Below, one piece after another: positions 6,418 through 10,124 of a stretch of 10,124 nt of DNA. How positions within the stretch are numbered: the first letter of the stretch is position 1; each line of letters opens with the position of its first letter. Source of the DNA: Succinivibrionaceae bacterium UBA3769 (GTDB lineage: Bacteria; Pseudomonadota; Gammaproteobacteria; Enterobacterales; Succinivibrionaceae); assembly GCA_002372325.1 (NCBI GenBank), contig DFFT01000157.1:1-10124 (forward strand). Direction: 5' to 3'. The position numbers were made by a program, and so were the translations under genes. The notes under the pieces were generated by a model. That model had not been told where the DNA came from, searched no databases, and was given only the letters and a program-made list of their open reading frames with translations.

Positions 6418-6487
6418 TGATGAATCATGGGCGCGGCATTGATAAATAATCGCCTTGCCCCTTTGTTTGTACGGAGAATCGCTGAAC

Positions 6488-8062
6488 GTGTTTGACATGA
6501 TGTGGATCTATGATCCGTCCGCCTGGCTTGGACTCCTCACTCTGGTGGTGCTGGAGATAGTCCTGGGCATCGATAATCTGGTGTTTATCGCAGTGCTTGC
6601 TTCCAAGCTTCCTCTGAGACTGCAGGACAAGGCCCGTTATGTCGGACTGGGAATGGCTCTTCTGGTAAGACTGCTGCTTATCTCCTGCATTTCCTGGATC
6701 GTCACGCTGACTGAACCTCTGGCGGAGCTTTTCGGGATGGAGTTTTCCGCCCGCGACATCATTATGCTGGGAGGCGGCGCCTTTCTGCTTTACAAGGCCA
6801 CGGCCGAGCTTCATGACAAGCTGGAGGGCCGGGAGGAACAGGTTTCCGAATCCAAGGCTGCCACGCACGCCTTCGGCCTGGTGGTCATGCAGATCGTGGT
6901 TTTGGACGCGGTGTTCTCCCTGGATTCCGTGATCACCGCCGTGGGCATGTGCGAGCATGTGTTTATCATGATGTTTGCCGTGATTATCGCCATGATCATC
7001 ATGGTCTGGAGTTCCCGTCCGCTGACTCTTTTTGTCAGCCGGCATCCTACTCTGGTAATCCTCTGCCTGAGCTTCCTCCTGATGATCGGCTTTTCTCTTC
7101 TGGCGGAAGGCCTCCATATTCACGTGCCCAAGACCTATCTCTATGTGGCCATCGGGTTTTCCATCGTTATTGAAATCTTTAACCAGATCGCCCGGAAAAA
7201 CAGTCTCCGGCTCAGCTCCAACATCAAGAACAGCCGGGAACTGGCCGCTTCTCTGGTGCTTCGGATCCTGGGTTCCCGGAATGACAGTCAGGTGCAGTCC
7301 ATCAAGGAATCCATTGTGGCTCCTCCGGAGGCGGTGTTCGATTCCGCGGAAAAGGACATGGTTTCCCGGGTGCTGCAGCTTTCCAATCAGCCGGTGCGTT
7401 CCATTATGACCGCCCGCCGCGACGTGGTGATGGTGGACATCTCCCAGAACCGGGATGACATCATGAAGGCTCTGGCCGACAGCCCCTACAGCCATCTCGT
7501 GGCCTACCGGGACGGCAACCGGGACGCCCCCATCGGCATTATTAACAAGTCCGAGGTGCTTACCCAGGAGGTTATCGCCGGCCGGGACGGCATTGATTTC
7601 GGGAAGCTGGTGAAGCAGCCCCTCATGATTCCGGAAACCGTCAGCGTGCTCAAGGCGCTGCAGGAGGCGAAAAGCTCCAAGATCTACAACGTGCTGGTTC
7701 TGGACGAATTCGGCAACTACGAGGGCCTGGTGACCATGCATGACATTATGGAATGCTTCTCGGGGGATCTGCCGGAGCAGAGCGAAATGGCCGAACTCCG
7801 CAGGCTGGACGACGGCTCCTTCCTGGCCCGGGCGGATATTCCGCTGTCGGAACTGGAAATGCGCGCCGGCTGTCATATCGACCCCAGCGCCCACTATCAT
7901 ACTCTGGCCGGCTTCATTATCGAAACTCTGCAGAATCTGCCGGAGGCCGGCACCGAGTTTATCCGGAACGGCTGGCTGTTCCGGATTACCCAGGTTGAAA
8001 ACAACACCGTGGCCCAGGTGCGGATTTTCCGTCTGGAGGATGCCGCCCCGGGGCAGGATTGA
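6488..8062 (+). CDS. TerC-family membrane protein with CBS pair and CorC/HlyC domain (YoaE/YegH-like)
   Basis: The protein has 524 residues, close to the roughly 520 of E. coli YoaE/YegH. The TerC membrane domain spans about 5-235. It carries the family's acidic intramembrane motifs EIVLGIDN (23-30) and LDAVFSLDSVITAVG (139-153), followed by IGFSIVIEIFNQIARKN. A CBS-domain pair follows at about 300-425 (SIMTARRDVVMVD, then LVLDEFGNYEGLVTMHDI), and a CorC/HlyC transporter-associated domain at about 440-520. TerC relatives are linked to metal-ion handling, for example manganese export by Alx, and to metalation of exported proteins. The substrate of this subfamily is not established, so no transport role is asserted. 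GTG 6488 is chosen because GGAGA (6473-6477) lies 10 bases before it. ATG 6497 matches the YoaE N-terminus slightly better but has no binding site, and TTG 6455 has none either. The stop is 35 bases before the next gene, so they are probably co-transcribed. Confidence 0.9.
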   Translation: MFDMMWIYDPSAWLGLLTLVVLEIVLGIDNLVFIAVLASKLPLRLQDKARYVGLGMALLVRLLLISCISWIVTLTEPLAELFGMEFSARDIIMLGGGAFLLYKATAELHDKLEGREEQVSESKAATHAFGLVVMQIVVLDAVFSLDSVITAVGMCEHVFIMMFAVIIAMIIMVWSSRPLTLFVSRHPTLVILCLSFLLMIGFSLLAEGLHIHVPKTYLYVAIGFSIVIEIFNQIARKNSLRLSSNIKNSRELAASLVLRILGSRNDSQVQSIKESIVAPPEAVFDSAEKDMVSRVLQLSNQPVRSIMTARRDVVMVDISQNRDDIMKALADSPYSHLVAYRDGNRDAPIGIINKSEVLTQEVIAGRDGIDFGKLVKQPLMIPETVSVLKALQEAKSSKIYNVLVLDEFGNYEGLVTMHDIMECFSGDLPEQSEMAELRRLDDGSFLARADIPLSELEMRAGCHIDPSAHYHTLAGFIIETLQNLPEAGTEFIRNGWLFRITQVENNTVAQVRIFRLEDAAPGQD

Positions 8063-8097
8063 TTTTGCAGGCTTTTTAATCATCAGGGAGAGCTTTC

Positions 8098-10077
8098 ATG
8101 AGCAACATTATCAGTTCCTGGCTTAAGCGAAACGAACACGAAGTTATTCTTTGTTCCCTCTGTTTTATGGCAGTGACTTTCTCCTTTCTGAACCCGCTGT
8201 GGTTCGGACAGGCTCCGGGTTTTGACGGCTCTCTTTTTGCGGTCATCGGCAAACTGTTCGCCGAGGGGGAGGTGCTGTACCGGGATGTGATTGACATCAA
8301 GGGGCCGGGCATCTTCTTCATGGATCTTATCGGCTACCGCATCGGCGGCTTCCGGGGCATCGCCTTTATTGAAACCATCCTGCTGGTCTTCGGCGTGATC
8401 TCCCTGGATCTGGCCATGCGGGTGTTCCGGATGAGTCCTCTGGCCCGCTTCTGCTCCATTGTCATGGTGCTGACCCTGCACGGCTTCCGTTACTACTACG
8501 GCAACATGACGGAGGACTACGCCCTGTACTTTTCCATGATCGCCAGCTATCCCTTCGCCCTGATGCTGGGCCTCCGGCGGTTCAGCTGGCGCATGGGTCT
8601 TTTCGTGTCTGTGCTGTTCGGGCTCACCGTTTCCATGCGCATCAATAACGGCGCCTATTTCGGGGCCTGGTATGCCATGCTGTTCCTGTTCTTCCTCTGC
8701 AACAAGAAGTATCTGGGAGCTCTGGGCCTGTTTGTCAGCAGTCTCATCGGGCTGGCTCTGGTATTCGGGGGCTTCGGGCTTTACTTCTACCATCAGGGCG
8801 GCATGCCCCTGGTGAACGAGGCGGTGTTCTACAGCATTTCCATATTCTTCAAGGACGGCGCCTACGGCACTCCGGGCTTCAGCATTCTGGCCGGACTTAC
8901 GGGACTTTTTCGAACCGGACTTCTGCCGCTGTTTCTGGGCATGACGCTGGTGCTGTTCCGGAAGGACAACTACCTCATTATGAATTCCCAGTATAACGAT
9001 CGGAATTGGTTTTTGCTGTATCTTACCCTGGGCATCATCTTTGCGGTAATCGCCAACAGCGTTTCCGGCCATATCTTCGATCATTACGACGAGCTTTTCC
9101 TGCCGTTCATGTTCCTGCCCCTGGGCTTTCTGGTGCACCGCTACCTCCACGTGATCCAGGACATTAACATCAGCTTCCTGACCATCTTTTTCCTGATCAT
9201 CTATCTCCTGTCCGAGCATATTCTCTGGACCTGGGATCATCACGAGTGGTCTCTCTACACCGTCTGGACTCACGTGGGAATTGACACCCTCATTGCCGGA
9301 GGTCTGGCCGCGGGGCTGTTCTTCCTGAGAAAGCTGGCCGGGCGCTACTGGCACAGCCATACCATGTTCCTGTGCCTCAGCATCATCTCCGCCTTTATTC
9401 TGGGAGTCTATGCCATAGTTCTGGGCAGCTCCCGGGGCCGGCCCTGGGATGAGAATACCCAGGCGATCGTAGATGTCATCAAGGCCCGGACTCAGGATCA
9501 GGATCGCATCTGGGTGGAGGGAGACGCGCCGCAGTACTACCTCTGGACCGACCGCAATCCCGCCGCGCCGCATCTGTTCTTCGGCAATGTCAACCCCGGC
9601 TACGATGTTCGCATGAAGGTGCTGAGCTCCATTACTTTCTTTAAGCCCCGGTTTATCGTCATTACCGGCAAGAAGCTTAATGCCTACCGGGATGCGGAAG
9701 CCCGCAACATGGTGGAAACCGCCTTCAGCTATTCCGAGCAGATGTTCTACCGCTATATCTTCAGCAATTACGAGGAGGTTACTCCGCGGCTTTTCTGCCT
9801 TAAGAGCGGTGACGGCGTGAGCAGCGTGGCGGTGAGCCAGAGCGACATGAATGCCGCCAGTGACAACGATGACAGCGAGACCCGGGATGCGGCAGACGGC
9901 AATTCCGGCGCTGCTGCTGACAGCAAAGCTGCCGATGAAGCCGCATCCGGCGAGCTTCTCCTGATTGACGGCGGGGGATCAGAAAATGCTCCCGCCGCGC
10001 CCGCCCCTTCTGAAAAAGCTCCGGAGACCGGCAGCGGGAAGGGCGAACCTGTAGAGCTGCCCCTGAACGGCGGCTGA
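8098..10077 (+). CDS. Polytopic GT-C/GT39-like membrane protein with acidic tail
   Basis: This 659-residue inner-membrane protein has about ten or more hydrophobic spans between residues 16 and 445. The first large loop contains FDGS (Asp43) and RDVIDIKGPG (62-71). A second loop has the acidic NMTED (136-140). This layout is typical of GT-C glycosyltransferases of the GT39/PMT/ArnT type, which move sugars from lipid-phosphate donors outside the membrane; the acidic loop residues are the usual catalytic candidates. A soluble region at about 447-570 contains DRIWVEGDAPQYYLWTDRNP, a pattern I associate with the C-terminal part of such proteins. Residues 571-659 are a low-complexity tail rich in Ala, Asp, Ser, Glu and Pro. 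The ATG at 8098 has AGGGAGA (8085-8091) at good distance. It follows the TerC-family gene by 35 bases with no terminator between. Donor and acceptor cannot be predicted, and a non-enzymatic membrane protein remains possible. Confidence 0.75.
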   Translation: MSNIISSWLKRNEHEVILCSLCFMAVTFSFLNPLWFGQAPGFDGSLFAVIGKLFAEGEVLYRDVIDIKGPGIFFMDLIGYRIGGFRGIAFIETILLVFGVISLDLAMRVFRMSPLARFCSIVMVLTLHGFRYYYGNMTEDYALYFSMIASYPFALMLGLRRFSWRMGLFVSVLFGLTVSMRINNGAYFGAWYAMLFLFFLCNKKYLGALGLFVSSLIGLALVFGGFGLYFYHQGGMPLVNEAVFYSISIFFKDGAYGTPGFSILAGLTGLFRTGLLPLFLGMTLVLFRKDNYLIMNSQYNDRNWFLLYLTLGIIFAVIANSVSGHIFDHYDELFLPFMFLPLGFLVHRYLHVIQDINISFLTIFFLIIYLLSEHILWTWDHHEWSLYTVWTHVGIDTLIAGGLAAGLFFLRKLAGRYWHSHTMFLCLSIISAFILGVYAIVLGSSRGRPWDENTQAIVDVIKARTQDQDRIWVEGDAPQYYLWTDRNPAAPHLFFGNVNPGYDVRMKVLSSITFFKPRFIVITGKKLNAYRDAEARNMVETAFSYSEQMFYRYIFSNYEEVTPRLFCLKSGDGVSSVAVSQSDMNAASDNDDSETRDAADGNSGAAADSKAADEAASGELLLIDGGGSENAPAAPAPSEKAPETGSGKGEPVELPLNGG

Positions 10078-10080
10078 TGC

Positions 10081-10121
10081 GGAGCCGGGCATGACCGGGC
10101 CGGCCCCGGCATGCCGTCTCC
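10081..10121 (+). terminator. Strong GC hairpin after the GT-like gene, probable terminator
   Basis: GGCATG (10088-10093) pairs with CATGCC (10110-10115). After a bulged A, CCGGG (10095-10099) pairs with CCCGG (10105-10109) around the loop CCGGC. An outer GGAG/CTCC pair (10081-10084 with 10118-10121) extends it. The stem begins 4 bases after the stop codon. The window ends before any T-tract could be seen, so terminator function is likely but unproven. Confidence 0.5.
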
Positions 10122-10124
10122 GGC

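Larger units (their letters stand above)
6107..6487. other. Intergenic region with hairpins and a tetranucleotide repeat
   Basis: No gene is supported. The region holds a stem-loop right after the orphan gene, a T-rich stretch near 6211-6230, the CTTT repeat at 6255-6270, the inverted repeat GAAAAC/GTTTTC (6279-6284 and 6291-6296) and a GC-rich hairpin at 6300-6323. A consensus -10 box lies near its end. TerC-family genes elsewhere can be controlled by the manganese-sensing yybP-ykoY riboswitch; I looked for its conserved parts in the leader and did not see them. Confidence 0.5.

Noticed and set aside
6151..6420. An 89-codon + strand open frame in the gap before the TerC-family gene
   Set aside because: It translates the CTTT repeat into a Phe/Ser run, has no ribosome binding site and ends inside the predicted promoter region.
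6424..6487. A yybP-ykoY manganese riboswitch before the TerC-family gene
   Set aside because: The leader is short and I could not find the conserved stem-loop pieces of that riboswitch.
6425..8083. A 552-codon open frame on the minus strand opposite the TerC-family gene
   Set aside because: It mirrors the full length of a well-supported + strand gene, gives a His/Gln-rich peptide with no family features, and is explained by GC-rich codon use in the real gene.
8083..9573. A 496-codon open frame on the minus strand opposite the GT-like gene
   Set aside because: Its composition is the mirror of hydrophobic codons (Gln/His/Glu-rich), it has no ribosome binding site of note, and the + strand frame has clear membrane spans and motifs.
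1..10124. CRISPR array, tRNA or rRNA genes
   Set aside because: No evenly spaced direct repeats with unique spacers, no cloverleaf with the conserved TTCGANNC arm, and no rRNA segments were recognised on either strand.

Overview
The window has the look of a chromosomal segment from a proteobacterium, most likely a gammaproteobacterium. The TerC/CBS/CorC protein closely resembles Escherichia coli YoaE/YegH as I remember those sequences, and the first gene is an RluB-type 23S rRNA pseudouridine synthase. The transposase and the orphan protein remind me of host-associated anaerobes such as Succinivibrionaceae or Sutterellaceae, but that placement is a guess. Coding regions are fairly GC-rich. 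The stretches at 1-155 and about 1990-2250 are clearly AT-rich. All supported genes are on the + strand.

Layout: (1) 1-155 is an AT-rich leader. (2) 156-1640 encodes an RluB-like pseudouridine synthase whose normal catalytic part is followed by a roughly 250-residue Arg/Gly/Ser/Asp-rich tail; a strong intrinsic terminator follows at 1695-1727. (3) About 2050-3763 is a complete-looking insertion sequence with one DDE transposase of the IS4/IS1634 type. It has split terminal inverted repeats (CACAAC at the tips and TTTAGGCAGGAA inside), an internal terminator just before the transposase promoter, and a hairpin lying across its left tip. (4) 3932-6106 encodes a 724-residue protein I do not recognise. 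It carries three evenly patterned motif copies that suggest three related modules. (5) 6107-6487 is noncoding, with hairpins, a CTTT tetranucleotide repeat and a consensus -10 box. (6) 6488-8062 encodes the TerC-CBS-CorC/HlyC membrane protein. After a 35-base gap, 8098-10077 encodes a polytopic GT-C/GT39-like membrane protein, probably in the same operon. A strong GC hairpin closes the window.

The genes do not form one obvious pathway. rluB is a housekeeping RNA-modification gene ending in its own terminator. The insertion sequence sits in the gap before the orphan gene and may affect that gene's expression. The last two genes form an envelope-protein pair whose functional link is unknown. 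The best candidates for something undescribed are the three-module orphan protein, the long RluB tail, and the architecture of the insertion sequence's left end.
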